A stretch of 64,000 nt of DNA from Anaerostipes sp. (GCA_028697725.1 JAQVEG010000008.1:18054-82053); one strand, 5' to 3'. Positions 23,982 to 33,120 are shown, counted from the stretch's first letter. The notes: a model not told the origin generated them from the letters alone. Translations and numbers: made by a program.

Positions 23982-24716
23982 ATGGAGGATAAGATTTTAG
24001 AGCAGTCTACACCGTTATATCTTCAAATTAAGGAAATTGTAAGGCATAGAATTGAGACAAGAATCTATAAAGTAGGAGAGATTATTCCAACAGAATTGCA
24101 GTTTCAAGATGAATTTCATGTGAGTCGGATTACCATTCGGAGAGCCATGGAAGAGTTAGAACGAGAGGGCTATATTGAGCGAAGTCGTGGGCGTGGCTCT
24201 GTTGTGTTAAATCATAATCGTATTCAAGAGAAGAAAACAGTAAACAGTCTTACTTATGAGATGAAGAGACGAGGAAAGGTATTAGGCTCAAGAGAAGTCA
24301 AGGTATCCATTGAAAAAGCGGATTTGGAGGTGTCTTCTGGATTGGAAATATTATATGAAGACTATGTATTAAAGGTGGAAAGAGTTCGGGTGATTGAGGA
24401 ACAGCCATTTGCTTATGCCCAGTCTTATTTTAATTTAGAGCGAGAACTTCCAGTGGATAAGGATATCTATGAAGATTCAATTTATGAAACAATCAAAAAA
24501 GTAAAGGGAATTTCATGCGAGGATACATGGTTTCCAAAAGAGGATGTGATTTCTGTAGAGAAGGCAAAGGAAGAAATCGCGGCAAAATTAAAAATACAAG
24601 AAGGAATGGCACTGTTAAAGAGGTGTAGTCAGATTATTGACAAGGAATCAAGGGTGATGGAGTATAGTATTACCTATTTCTTGCCGGATAAGTATAAATG
24701 CAGCGTTACATATTAA
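23982..24716 (+). CDS. GntR-family regulator (HutC/UTRA type)
   Basis: 244 residues. N-terminal winged helix (about 8-75) with VSRITIRRAMEELEREGYIE as recognition region and wing, then a UTRA effector domain (about 95-240) of the kind that binds sugar phosphates or amino sugars. AAAAGGAGATCAC precedes the start. It heads an operon with a HAD phosphatase, two binding proteins and a two-component pair. Palindromes in its own promoter suggest self-control. The inducer may be the phosphate cleaved by the next gene's phosphatase (inference). Confidence 0.88.
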   Translation: MEDKILEQSTPLYLQIKEIVRHRIETRIYKVGEIIPTELQFQDEFHVSRITIRRAMEELEREGYIERSRGRGSVVLNHNRIQEKKTVNSLTYEMKRRGKVLGSREVKVSIEKADLEVSSGLEILYEDYVLKVERVRVIEEQPFAYAQSYFNLERELPVDKDIYEDSIYETIKKVKGISCEDTWFPKEDVISVEKAKEEIAAKLKIQEGMALLKRCSQIIDKESRVMEYSITYFLPDKYKCSVTY

Positions 24717-24735
24717 GAGAGGATAAGGATGAGGA

Positions 24736-25554
24736 ATGGCAAACTTAAAAGCAGTCTTTAGTGACATCGACGGAACGTTATTAAACACAAAACACGAAGT
24801 ATCTAAGGATACCAAGGAAGTGATTCAAGAGATTATGAAACATGGAATTCCATTTGTTTTAGTTTCTGCAAGAATGCCAAAAGGAATGATTTCCATTAGA
24901 GATGAAATCAAAGCACATTATCCTATGATTTGTTATAGTGGAGCCTTGATTGTAGATGCAGATGGAAATGATTTGTTTAGTTGTAATTTTAAACAGAGTA
25001 CGGCAAAAAATATATACAAGAGTCTGCGTAAATACAGCACAGATATCTCTATTAACATATATAGTGAAAATCGCTGGATTGTAGAAGATAAGGAAGAAAA
25101 GTGGGCGAAACAAGAAAGTGAAATTACAGGAGTCATTCCAGAAGAGATTAATTTTGAAAATAAAGAAGTATTTACATGTGTTCATAAATATTTGTGTATG
25201 GGAGAGCCTGAGGAAATTAATAAAGTCGAAAATTTTTTAAAAGTAGAATATCCAGAGGTGCGAATTTATAAATCAAAACCAACATATTTAGAAATTATGA
25301 CCATGGAAGCATCAAAGTCTAATGCCATAAGATTGTTGGAAGATTATTTTCATATTCAAAAGGAAGAAACAATCGCTTTTGGGGATGGATTTAATGACAT
25401 TGATATGATTTCTTATGCAGGAGTTGGAGTGGCAATGGGCAATGCGGCAGATGAAGTAAAAGAAGTCGCAGATATAGTTGCAGATACCAATGAGAATGAA
25501 GGGTTAATGAAGGTATTATACCATCAATTTTCAACGATTAAGGAGCAGAGATGA
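24736..25554 (+). CDS. HAD-IIB (Cof-type) sugar phosphatase
   Basis: 272 residues. Motif I is DIDGTLLNT (Asp10 and Asp12), motif II the SAR segment near 45, motif III a lysine near 200 and motif IV GDGFNDIDM (about 217), so the catalytic set is complete. The C2B cap lies between about 85 and 185. Cof-type enzymes dephosphorylate sugar phosphates or flavin-like substrates with broad range. The start is close to a GGATGAGGA stretch; a more distal GAGAGGAT could also serve. Its stop overlaps the next start in ATGA, giving coupled translation. Confidence 0.85.
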   Translation: MANLKAVFSDIDGTLLNTKHEVSKDTKEVIQEIMKHGIPFVLVSARMPKGMISIRDEIKAHYPMICYSGALIVDADGNDLFSCNFKQSTAKNIYKSLRKYSTDISINIYSENRWIVEDKEEKWAKQESEITGVIPEEINFENKEVFTCVHKYLCMGEPEEINKVENFLKVEYPEVRIYKSKPTYLEIMTMEASKSNAIRLLEDYFHIQKEETIAFGDGFNDIDMISYAGVGVAMGNAADEVKEVADIVADTNENEGLMKVLYHQFSTIKEQR

Positions 25555-26519
25555 ATCAAAAAGAACACAAGGCAGGACTTGCATTTATATTAATATTATC
25601 TGCATTTATTGTTATTTTGTATCTAAAGATTTTTGTCTCTTTTGAGAATCAACAAAGCAAAGGGAGCAACAGGGTGTTTGGTGCAACGTATATGACGATG
25701 AACAATGAATTTTATACGGCTGTAAATAATGAAATTCAGGCAGAGGTAGATAAGAATGATGATAAATTAATTACACTAGATCCAGCATTAAATGCAGAGA
25801 AACAAAAGGAACAAATTTATTATTTAATTAATGAAAAAGTAGATTGTATTTTTGTAACGCCAGTGGATTGGAAGAAGCTTGATGCACCGTTAAAAGCGGC
25901 AAAAAAAGCTGGAATTCCTGTTATTGTGGTGGATGCGCCAGTGTATCATGAAAAATTAGTATCTACAACGATTGTTTCAGATAATTATAATGCAGGAAAG
26001 CTATGTGCCATTAACATGATGAAGAAAATGTCTCACGCAGACATTCTTTTGTTGACACATCACAATGCAAAATCGGCAATTGATAGAATAACTGGTTTTT
26101 TAGATGCAATTAAAGGAAATGACAATTATCGTGTGGTTGGAGAGGCAGATACAGAAGGACAGACAGAAAGAACACTTCCAAAAGTCAAACAGTTTATTAA
26201 AAAGGGAATTACTATTGATGTGGTTATGGCTTTAAATGATCCCACAGCCATTGGAGCTTTGGCGGCATTTGATGAGGCAGGAAAAAGCAGAGATGTCATT
26301 GTATATGGGGTAGATGGTTCACCAGATGGAAAGAGTCTAATCAAAGAAAAGATGCTCACAGCTACGGCAGCACAGTATCCGAAAGAAATGGGAAAAAAAG
26401 CAGTAGAAGCAGGATACAAGCTGGTAAAACATAAAAAAGTAAAATCAGAGATTATTATACCAGTAAAATTAATTGACCAAAGTAATATCAGTAAATTTGA
26501 TATTCAAAACTGGCAGTAG
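25551..26519 (+). CDS. Membrane-anchored RbsB-type sugar-binding protein
   Basis: 322 residues. An N-terminal helix (about 9-29) without a lipobox or clear cleavage site anchors it outside the membrane; the rest is a periplasmic-binding-protein-like I (type 4) domain with the hinge pattern of ribose/allose binders, e.g. DCIFVTPVDWKKLD and YGVDGSPDGK. No sugar ABC ATPase or permease is present; the following genes are a histidine kinase and response regulator. It probably presents a sugar to the kinase as a sensor (inference). Starts within the ATGA overlap. Confidence 0.82.
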   Translation: MNQKEHKAGLAFILILSAFIVILYLKIFVSFENQQSKGSNRVFGATYMTMNNEFYTAVNNEIQAEVDKNDDKLITLDPALNAEKQKEQIYYLINEKVDCIFVTPVDWKKLDAPLKAAKKAGIPVIVVDAPVYHEKLVSTTIVSDNYNAGKLCAINMMKKMSHADILLLTHHNAKSAIDRITGFLDAIKGNDNYRVVGEADTEGQTERTLPKVKQFIKKGITIDVVMALNDPTAIGALAAFDEAGKSRDVIVYGVDGSPDGKSLIKEKMLTATAAQYPKEMGKKAVEAGYKLVKHKKVKSEIIIPVKLIDQSNISKFDIQNWQ

Positions 26520-26530
26520 GAGATGGAGAA

Positions 26531-27856
26531 ATGAATCAGGCGAATCGAAATTTAAATTACCTTAAGATAGGTATGTGTACGTTGAATTTTATTATTATCT
26601 GTTTTCTTGCTGTGACAATTTTGATTACGACTTATCGAGTTGAAAATCAATATAAGGCAAGAGAATTTTTAAACCAGATTACATATATGCCAAGAGAACC
26701 AATGCAGATGATTTTTATTGTATTTATATCATTTTTTCTATTAATTCTTGTAATGGAGTATCGAAATAAGATAAGGACTTCCTCTTGGATTCGGATGGGA
26801 ATCTACGGATTGGAATTAGCGTTATGTCTTGTGATTATTCGATATTTGTATGTGGGATATAATGGAATTATTCTTCTTGTAATCGCAGATATTGCAGCAT
26901 CTATTATATATAAGCAGAATCGGTATTTTTTTATTGTTATTATGTGTGGTGTTTTTGTATTTGCAGACTATAATTTATTGTCAACAAAATTTTCTATTAT
27001 TTCATTCCAAGAGTATTTAAGCGTTTATCCTTCAGGAGTGGAAATGATTCTTCTTGGAATCCGAAATGTGATGGTTTATTTGAATATTATTGTATTTGGA
27101 ATGTATATGATTGTGTTAATGCGGAATCAAATGAAAGAAAACGCACGAATTGCTCTTTTAAATATTCAGCTTCAGACGGCAAATAGCAAACTTCAGGATA
27201 TGAATGTTAAATTACAGGATTATGCCATGATGCAGGAGAAGATGGGAGAGACAAAAGAGAGAAATAGAGTGGCAAGAGAGATTCATGACACATTAGGTCA
27301 CACCATGACAGGACTGTCAGCGGGAATTGATGCATGTATTGCTATGATTGATTATTCTGTGGAAGGAACGAAGAAACAACTAAGTGTTTTGTCGGAAGTT
27401 TCAAGGCAGGGAATTAAAGACATTAGACGGTCGGTGAACAAGCTCCGTCCAGACGCATTGGAACATTTGAATTTAGAGGATGCGATTAAAAAAATGATGG
27501 AAGATACTATGGCAGTATCAGATGTAAAAATATATTTTACAAACCATGTAAATCAATTAAAATTCAATACAGATGAAGAGGATGTAATTTACCGCGTGGT
27601 ACAAGAAAGTATTACCAATGCAATTCGTCATGGAAAGGCAGAAATGGTATGGGTTACCATTGAAAAGAAAGATAAATGGCTGACGATTTTGATTCATGAT
27701 AATGGACAGGGTTGCGAGAATGTAAAAAAAGGATTTGGTTTGGTTCATATGGAAGAGCGGATTCAAATGCTACAAGGAAAATTGTCTTATTTTGGAGGAC
27801 ATGGATTTACAGTGAAAGCAGAGATACCAATTCGGTGGGGTGAAAACTATGATTAA
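26531..27856 (+). CDS. Sensor histidine kinase (NarL/DegS-type, HisKA_3)
   Basis: 441 residues. About six membrane helices fill the first ~205 residues, a coiled coil follows (205-245), and the phosphorylated His is in AREIHDTLGHT, the HisKA_3 signature. The ATPase domain has an N box ESITNAIRHG and G box DNGQGC with GFGLVHMEER. There is no large outer domain, so it likely senses through its membrane part or through the binding proteins encoded on either side. AGGAGATGGAGAA precedes the start; the regulator gene overlaps its end by 8 bp. Confidence 0.88.
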   Translation: MNQANRNLNYLKIGMCTLNFIIICFLAVTILITTYRVENQYKAREFLNQITYMPREPMQMIFIVFISFFLLILVMEYRNKIRTSSWIRMGIYGLELALCLVIIRYLYVGYNGIILLVIADIAASIIYKQNRYFFIVIMCGVFVFADYNLLSTKFSIISFQEYLSVYPSGVEMILLGIRNVMVYLNIIVFGMYMIVLMRNQMKENARIALLNIQLQTANSKLQDMNVKLQDYAMMQEKMGETKERNRVAREIHDTLGHTMTGLSAGIDACIAMIDYSVEGTKKQLSVLSEVSRQGIKDIRRSVNKLRPDALEHLNLEDAIKKMMEDTMAVSDVKIYFTNHVNQLKFNTDEEDVIYRVVQESITNAIRHGKAEMVWVTIEKKDKWLTILIHDNGQGCENVKKGFGLVHMEERIQMLQGKLSYFGGHGFTVKAEIPIRWGENYD

Positions 27857-28529
27857 AGTTTTAATAGCAGATGATCAGCAACTAATCAGACAGAGTCTTG
27901 AGATTGTATTAGGAACAAAGGAGGATATAGAGGTAATAGGAACGGCAAAGGATGGGCGTGAAGTTATTGAGCTTATTAGAAAGCAGAAACCAGATGTTGT
28001 CCTTATGGATATTCGTATGCCTGAGATGGATGGGGTACAGTGTACGCAGATTATTAAAGACAATTATCCTCAAGTCAAGATAATTATATTAACAACATTT
28101 GATGATGATGAATTTGTGTATCGTGCATTAAAATATGGAGCCAGTGGATATTTATTAAAAGGTATTTCTATGGAGGAATTAGAGACAGCTATCCGTACGG
28201 TACATAAGGGTGGAGCCATGATTAATCCAGATATAGCAACAAAAGTTGTGCATTTATTTTCAGAAATGGCTCAGATTAATTATGACATGGAAATTACAGC
28301 AGAAAATGTAGATGAGTTAAATGATACAGAACAGCAGGTTTGTCATCTCGTGGGATGTGGAATGTCAAATAAAGAGATTTCTGGTAAATTAAATTTATCG
28401 GAAGGAACCATCCGAAATTACTTGAGCAGTATCTTAAGCAAATTAAATTTAAGAGATAGAACCCAGTTAGCAATCTGGGAAGTGCAAAGCAGAATTGGGA
28501 AAAACAGTGGAGGATTTTCTCATGAATAA
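27849..28529 (+). CDS. NarL/LuxR-type response regulator
   Basis: 226 residues: a receiver domain (1-120) with Asp in VVLMDIRMPEMDG (about 54) and a C-terminal LuxR helix-turn-helix (about 160-220; MSNKEISGKLNLSEGTIRNY). ATG 27849 after GGTGGGGTG is preferred to an in-frame ATG nine bases upstream. Partner of the kinase just before it. Likely targets are this operon or the mannose-type PTS that follows (inference). Confidence 0.9.
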   Translation: MIKVLIADDQQLIRQSLEIVLGTKEDIEVIGTAKDGREVIELIRKQKPDVVLMDIRMPEMDGVQCTQIIKDNYPQVKIIILTTFDDDEFVYRALKYGASGYLLKGISMEELETAIRTVHKGGAMINPDIATKVVHLFSEMAQINYDMEITAENVDELNDTEQQVCHLVGCGMSNKEISGKLNLSEGTIRNYLSSILSKLNLRDRTQLAIWEVQSRIGKNSGGFSHE

Positions 28530-29835
28530 ATGGAAGCGAAATGGGATTTTAGGAGCCGTCTTATTCGTGGTTTTTTGCGGAAGTATTTTATATATTTATC
28601 ACAGGGAAACAAAGCCTGTGACGCTTCAATTTGCTATGTATGCAGGTAGTCAGTGGAATGTTCCCAATGACGATTACTACAAGATTATTGATGAAACAAT
28701 TGCTGAGTATGAAAAGAAATATCCAAATGTAAAAGTGAAATATACCAGTGGTATCTTAAAAGATGATTATTCTGAATGGTTGTCAGAACAGGCATTAAAG
28801 GGAAAAACACCGGATGTTATGATGGTTTTGTCAGAGGATACATCGACTTTTGCATCTATTGGACTCTTGCTTAATTTAGATCAGCTTATAAAAAGCGATG
28901 ATAAGTTTGATAAATCCAAATATTATGCCAGTGCTTATGCAGATGGAGAATATGAAGGAAGTCAATATGCACTTCCCTACGAGAGTGTGCCAACGATGAT
29001 GTTTATAAATAAAACATTATTAAAGAAAGAAGGAATTCAAATACCAAAAGGTGACTGGTCTTGGAATGAATTCTATGATATATGCAAAAAAGTAACAAAG
29101 GACACCGATGGTGATGGACTCATAGATCAATTTGGTGTATATGATTATAGTTGGAAAAATTCTGTGGTAACCAACGGAGGTGAGCTGTTTTCAAAGGATG
29201 GGAGCAGTAGTAATTTGACCAATACAAATGTAAAAGAAGCCATTAAATTTACATCTAAGATCAATGAAATTTCCGGGAATCAAAAGGCCACATCCAATGA
29301 TTTTGATACAGGAAAAGTTGCATTTCGTCCTATGACATTTGCAGAATATAAAACATATAAACCATATCCCTGGAGATTAAAGAAGTATTCAAAATTTGAC
29401 TGGGACTGTATTAAGCTTCCAGCGGGTTCCAATGGAAAGAATATTTCTGAGGTGGAAAGTCTGGTGATGGGAATTGGAAATTCAACGAAATATCAAAAAG
29501 AAGCGTGGAATTTTTTAAAGATGCTCACATACAATCAAAAGACACAGCAAAAAATTTTAAGGGATGCCCAGGGAATTTCTCCGTTAAAAGAAGTGAACCA
29601 GTCAAAAGCCACAGAGAAGATATTGCAAAAGGAAGTATCTCAGGATGGAAGTGTAAAACTCTCTTTGTTAAATGAGATTATGGAACAGGCAGTGATAGAA
29701 CCTAAGTTTAAAAATTATTACACAGTGTATCAGGAAATGGATCAGGAAATTCAATATATATTAAATTCTCAGGGAGATATTGATGATGGGCTGCTTCGGT
29801 TAAAACAGGAAGTGGATCAAAGCTTAAATGAATAG
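28522..29835 (+). CDS. Membrane-anchored extracellular solute-binding protein (family 1, MalE-like)
   Basis: 437 residues. An N-terminal helix (about 8-26) lacks a lipobox Cys, so it stays as an uncleaved anchor. The rest is a MalE/UgpB-like binding domain: ALPYESVPTMMFINKTLL near 150 and an EF-hand-like DTDGDGLIDQFG near 190 that may bind calcium. Again no permease is nearby. ATG 28522 with GGAGGATTTTCTC is used, overlapping the response regulator by 8 bp. It is probably the second ligand-presenting part of the sensory operon. Confidence 0.85.
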   Translation: MNKWKRNGILGAVLFVVFCGSILYIYHRETKPVTLQFAMYAGSQWNVPNDDYYKIIDETIAEYEKKYPNVKVKYTSGILKDDYSEWLSEQALKGKTPDVMMVLSEDTSTFASIGLLLNLDQLIKSDDKFDKSKYYASAYADGEYEGSQYALPYESVPTMMFINKTLLKKEGIQIPKGDWSWNEFYDICKKVTKDTDGDGLIDQFGVYDYSWKNSVVTNGGELFSKDGSSSNLTNTNVKEAIKFTSKINEISGNQKATSNDFDTGKVAFRPMTFAEYKTYKPYPWRLKKYSKFDWDCIKLPAGSNGKNISEVESLVMGIGNSTKYQKEAWNFLKMLTYNQKTQQKILRDAQGISPLKEVNQSKATEKILQKEVSQDGSVKLSLLNEIMEQAVIEPKFKNYYTVYQEMDQEIQYILNSQGDIDDGLLRLKQEVDQSLNE

Positions 29836-29870
29836 AATATGACAAATGTAATATTATTTAATAAAAAAAT

Positions 29871-29927
29871 GACATTTGTAGATTGAAAGTTATGACAATC
29901 TGCAGATGTCTTTTTTTATGCAGATTG
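29871..29927 (+). terminator. Terminator with an alternative downstream pairing arm
   Basis: GACATTTGTAGATTG (29871-29885) pairs with CAATCTGCAGATGTC (29896-29910), two G-U pairs included, followed by seven T: a strong terminator. The second arm's CAATCTGCA can instead pair perfectly with TGCAGATTG at 29919-29927, so the two hairpins exclude each other. It separates the sensory operon from the PTS operon. Confidence 0.7.
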
Positions 29928-29975
29928 ATAAGATGAGGTTGTAAATAAGAGACGAGGAAAAGAAAGGAGAAGAGG

Positions 29976-30401
29976 ATGAAATACGTTGTATTAGTCAGCC
30001 ATGGAACATTTAGTATTGGACTTCAAAGTGTCTTAGAAATGTTGGCTGGAGGAAAAAGAGAAGATGTAAAAAGCATTGGTCTGGAAGATGGAATGGATGC
30101 GGATACATTTTCAGCAAAATTCAAGGAAATCATCTCACCTTTTACACAAGAGGATGAAGTGATTCTTCTAGGAGACATTGTTGGTGGATCTCCCCTTACA
30201 AATGCAGTGAATGAACTTTCAAGTGCAGGATTTTTAGGAAAGACAGTTGTGTTTGGTGGAATGAATTTAGCAATGGCACTTACAGCGGTACTTATGAAAG
30301 ACAGTATGGATACTACAGAATTAAAGATTCAATTACTTGAAGAAGGTAAAAATGCAATGAAGGAATTCGTCATAGAAGATCATGACGATGAGGATATTTA
30401 G
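29976..30401 (+). CDS. PTS EIIA, mannose family
   Basis: 141 residues; active His9 in VLVSHGTFSIG and the conserved loop GDIVGGSPLTNAV near 69 identify a mannose-family EIIA. It receives phosphate from HPr and passes it to the separate EIIB. GAAAGGAGAAGAGG precedes the start. No promoter is clear in the 48 bp after the preceding terminator hairpin, so partial read-through from the sensory operon is possible. Confidence 0.9.
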   Translation: MKYVVLVSHGTFSIGLQSVLEMLAGGKREDVKSIGLEDGMDADTFSAKFKEIISPFTQEDEVILLGDIVGGSPLTNAVNELSSAGFLGKTVVFGGMNLAMALTAVLMKDSMDTTELKIQLLEEGKNAMKEFVIEDHDDEDI

Positions 30402-30412
30402 GAGGAAAACTT

Positions 30413-30910
30413 ATGTCAATTTCATTTTTAAGAGTGGATGACCGTATGATTCATGGTCAAACAGTAACAAGATGGTCACTTGAATACCCATGTGATGGAT
30501 TGATTGCAGTCAATGATAAGGCTGCAACAAACCCTGCATTAAAGGCAGCTTACAAAAGTGCAAGCAGCAAAAAAACATTTGTGTGGACATATGAAGACTG
30601 GAAGAAAAAATGTCAAAAAGTTTTAGATAGCAAAGATAGATATTTTTTGATTACAAAGGATGCCATTATGATGGAAAAAATCTTAGTTGAAGACGGATTT
30701 GTACCAAGTGACATTAAAAAAGTAATCATTGGTCCGTGTAATGATAGAGATGGGGCAACAAAACTAGGAAATAATCAATCTATTACCCAGCCAGAAGCAG
30801 ATGCTTTAGAAAAAATCAATCAAGAGGGATATGAAATCGAATTTGCATTGGTAAAAGAAGCATCCATTGGATCTTGGGAAAAATTTAGAGGACAATTTGG
30901 ATACAAATAG
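30413..30910 (+). CDS. PTS EIIB, mannose/sorbose family
   Basis: 165 residues; active His in RVDDRMIHGQTVTRW (about residue 14). Mannose-family EIIB uses His rather than Cys. IGPCNDRDGATKLGNNQSIT near 104 is a family-specific loop. The gene lies 11 bp after EIIA. Substrates of this family include mannose, fructose, sorbose, N-acetylgalactosamine and glycated amino acids. Confidence 0.9.
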   Translation: MSISFLRVDDRMIHGQTVTRWSLEYPCDGLIAVNDKAATNPALKAAYKSASSKKTFVWTYEDWKKKCQKVLDSKDRYFLITKDAIMMEKILVEDGFVPSDIKKVIIGPCNDRDGATKLGNNQSITQPEADALEKINQEGYEIEFALVKEASIGSWEKFRGQFGYK

Positions 30911-30929
30911 AAAAGGATAGGTGAATATT

Positions 30930-31778
30930 ATGACAATTAATTGGATACAAGCAGCATTATTAGGATTGTTTGCCTGTTTGTCAAGTATGCCAGGTCTTGG
31001 TGGTACTTCATTCGGTAACTATACCTTGGGACGACCATTAGTAGCTGGTCTCGTATGTGGAATTATTTTAGGAGATATACAATCAGGAATTTTAGTTGGA
31101 GCTGCAATGCAAGTTGTTTACATTGCATTAGTTACACCAGGAGGAACTGTATCAGCAGATGTACGTGCGGTATCTTATATTGGTATTCCTCTTGCAATGC
31201 TTGCATTAAACTCTTATGGACTTAATCCTGCATCTGCAAAAGGGATTGGAATGGCAACATCGTTTGGTACTATGGTAGGTACCTTAGGAACTGTATTGTT
31301 TTACGGAACAGCAACTATCAACTTAGTATGGCAGCATATGGGATGGAGTGCAGTTGAAAAGGGTGACTTTAAAAAGTTATACATCGTAAATAAATTTTTA
31401 CCTTGGATTTCTCATATCGTATGTAGTTTTGTTCCTGCTTTGGTTATGTGTAAATTAGGTGTGCCAGTTGTAAATGCAATTAAGGCAAACTTACCAATGG
31501 ATGGTTTAGCAATGAAAACATTATTTACAGTTGGTAGTTTATTACCTTGTGTGGGAATTGCAATTTTGTTAAAGCAAGTAGTAGAAAAAGCATTAGATTT
31601 TATTCCATTTTTCTTCGGATTTACATTGGCAGCAGGAATGGGATTAAACCTTGTATCTGCAGCAGTTGTAGCAGCAATGTTTGCAATTTTAAATTATGAA
31701 CTTAAGATGGTTGGAATTAAAGCAAAGAAAGCCGCCGCGGCAGGTGGAGATTTTGATGACGATGAGGAGGAAATATAG
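30930..31778 (+). CDS. PTS EIIC, mannose family
   Basis: 282 residues and about 7-8 membrane helices; LGGTSFGNYTLGRPLV near 27 and VGAAMQVVYIALVTPGG near 55 are conserved in ManY/AgaW-type EIIC. ATG 30930 is preferred to an in-frame GTG at 30921, which lies inside the ribosome binding site. It ends with an acidic GDFDDDEEEI tail; the EIID start follows after one base, a translational coupling. Confidence 0.9.
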   Translation: MTINWIQAALLGLFACLSSMPGLGGTSFGNYTLGRPLVAGLVCGIILGDIQSGILVGAAMQVVYIALVTPGGTVSADVRAVSYIGIPLAMLALNSYGLNPASAKGIGMATSFGTMVGTLGTVLFYGTATINLVWQHMGWSAVEKGDFKKLYIVNKFLPWISHIVCSFVPALVMCKLGVPVVNAIKANLPMDGLAMKTLFTVGSLLPCVGIAILLKQVVEKALDFIPFFFGFTLAAGMGLNLVSAAVVAAMFAILNYELKMVGIKAKKAAAAGGDFDDDEEEI

Positions 31779-31779
31779 T

Positions 31780-32619
31780 ATGGCTGGAGAAAAGAAGCTT
31801 TCAAAAAAAGCGTTAATGAGATCCTTTCATGAGTGGTATTATGGAAACTTGACATGTTTCTCACAAGAACATATGCAGACTTTTGGTTACTTATGTGCAA
31901 TGCTACCATTGGTGGAAGAACTATATGATAAAAAAGAAGATCAAAAAGAAGCAATGAATACATATACAGCATTCTTTAACACAGAGCCACAAGTTGGATC
32001 CGTTGTTGTAGGTATTACAGCAGGATTAGAAGAAGCAAAAGCAAATGGAAATGAAGACGTAGACGCTGAGACAATCAATGGTCTTCGTGCTGGTTTAATG
32101 GGACCTTTAGCAGGTATCGGTGATTCGTTAGTCGTAGGAACTTTAATCCCAGTATTATTGGGAATTGGATTAGGATTATCAACTGGCGGTTCTCCAGTTG
32201 GAGCAATTTTCTATATTATTGTATGGAACTTAATCGCATACTTTGGTATGAAATTATTATATTTTAAAGGATATGAACTAGGTGGAAAAGCAGTTGATTT
32301 ATTGGTTGGAGAACAGGCAACTGCCATTCGTGAATCTATCGTAATGTTAGGAACTATGGTAATCGGAGCAGTAGCTGCAACATGGGTTAGTGTTACAACC
32401 TCATTCCAATTAAAGAATTCAGCAGGAAAGGCATTTTTGGTATTGCAGGAGAAGTTAGATGCGGTTTATCCAAATATGCTAACAGCAATTTTTGTTATCT
32501 TATGCTGGTGGTTAATGTCAAAGAAACGTATGAATCCATTAATGGTTATGCTATTACTTGTAGTCATCGCTTTTGTCGGTGTTGCAGTTGGATTCTTTAA
32601 TCCTGGATTGTCTTACTAA
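31780..32619 (+). CDS. PTS EIID, mannose family
   Basis: 279 residues. The family signature FFNTEPQVGSVVVGITAGLE lies near 65-85 and GPLAGIGDSLVVGTLIPVLL near 107. Soluble N-terminal half, membrane helices after about 105. It forms the transport complex with EIIC. ATG 31780 (GAGGAGGAAATATAGT before it) is the usual EIID start; a longer frame reading into EIIC is not credible. Confidence 0.9.
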   Translation: MAGEKKLSKKALMRSFHEWYYGNLTCFSQEHMQTFGYLCAMLPLVEELYDKKEDQKEAMNTYTAFFNTEPQVGSVVVGITAGLEEAKANGNEDVDAETINGLRAGLMGPLAGIGDSLVVGTLIPVLLGIGLGLSTGGSPVGAIFYIIVWNLIAYFGMKLLYFKGYELGGKAVDLLVGEQATAIRESIVMLGTMVIGAVAATWVSVTTSFQLKNSAGKAFLVLQEKLDAVYPNMLTAIFVILCWWLMSKKRMNPLMVMLLLVVIAFVGVAVGFFNPGLSY

Positions 32620-32648
32620 GCGAGATAATATATGAAAAGGAGATTACA

Positions 32649-32927
32649 ATGAACGCACAGACAAGAGAAGAAAGAATAAAAGAAATAGAATTACAGACCC
32701 ATATGTTACACAATTTACAAAAATGGATGAGAAACCTAATCATCCTATCCTCCGTTATGTTAGTGTTAGCGTATTGGGCAATCCAGGGAATGACCGGAAC
32801 GGCTTTTACGGTGCTTGGAATCGTTTGTATTATTATGATGGTTCTTGCTGCTCTTGGGTGCATCGTTGTAGGTCTTGGAGTTAAACGTGGAAAAGCGAAT
32901 GTAGACAAGATTAGTCTAACAATTTAA
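32649..32927 (+). CDS. Small membrane protein at the end of the mannose-type PTS operon
   Basis: 92 residues: a charged helical N-terminus (1-25), two membrane helices (about 28-48 and 52-76), and a short basic tail. AAAAGGAGATTACA is a strong start signal. It does not look like DUF956/ManO, the usual extra gene of mannose PTS operons. Its role may be assembly or regulation of the transporter; no known family is recognised. A strong terminator follows. Confidence 0.72.
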   Translation: MNAQTREERIKEIELQTHMLHNLQKWMRNLIILSSVMLVLAYWAIQGMTGTAFTVLGIVCIIMMVLAALGCIVVGLGVKRGKANVDKISLTI

Positions 32928-32943
32928 TACCATTGAAGATAGG

Positions 32944-32977
32944 ATAAGGCGGTGTAACTATTACACCGTCTTATTTC
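32944..32977 (+). terminator. Terminator of the mannose-type PTS operon
   Basis: ATAAGGCGGTGTAA (32944-32957) pairs with TTACACCGTCTTAT (32961-32974) around a 3-nt loop, then TTTC. The hairpin overlaps the end of the old gene remnant on the other strand. Confidence 0.8.
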
Positions 32978-33120
32978 GTAATGTGTAGAGCTTTTAAAAT
33001 GGAAATAAGAGAATTCCCAAAAGGAAGACTCTGTAATAGTTTTGCATCCAAGAGGTCTTGTTTGATAGAGAGTGCGAAGTAGATCAGGGTGCCAAATAAA
33101 ATAGAGAAAGCAAGTGAAAT
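32971..33120 (-). pseudogene. 3' remnant of a SpoVB/MurJ-like flippase gene
   Basis: On the minus strand 49 codons end at a TAA at 32971, with an in-frame stop just upstream (plus 33121-33123) and no start codon. The residues read like the C-terminal end of a polysaccharide/lipid flippase of the SpoVB type: a final hydrophobic helix (SILFGTLIYFALSI), then the conserved tail with LLQSLPFGNSLISILKALH. Only the last ~16 percent of such a gene would remain. It lies exactly at the edge of the compositionally different island, so it may mark a replacement or deletion breakpoint. Confidence 0.6.
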
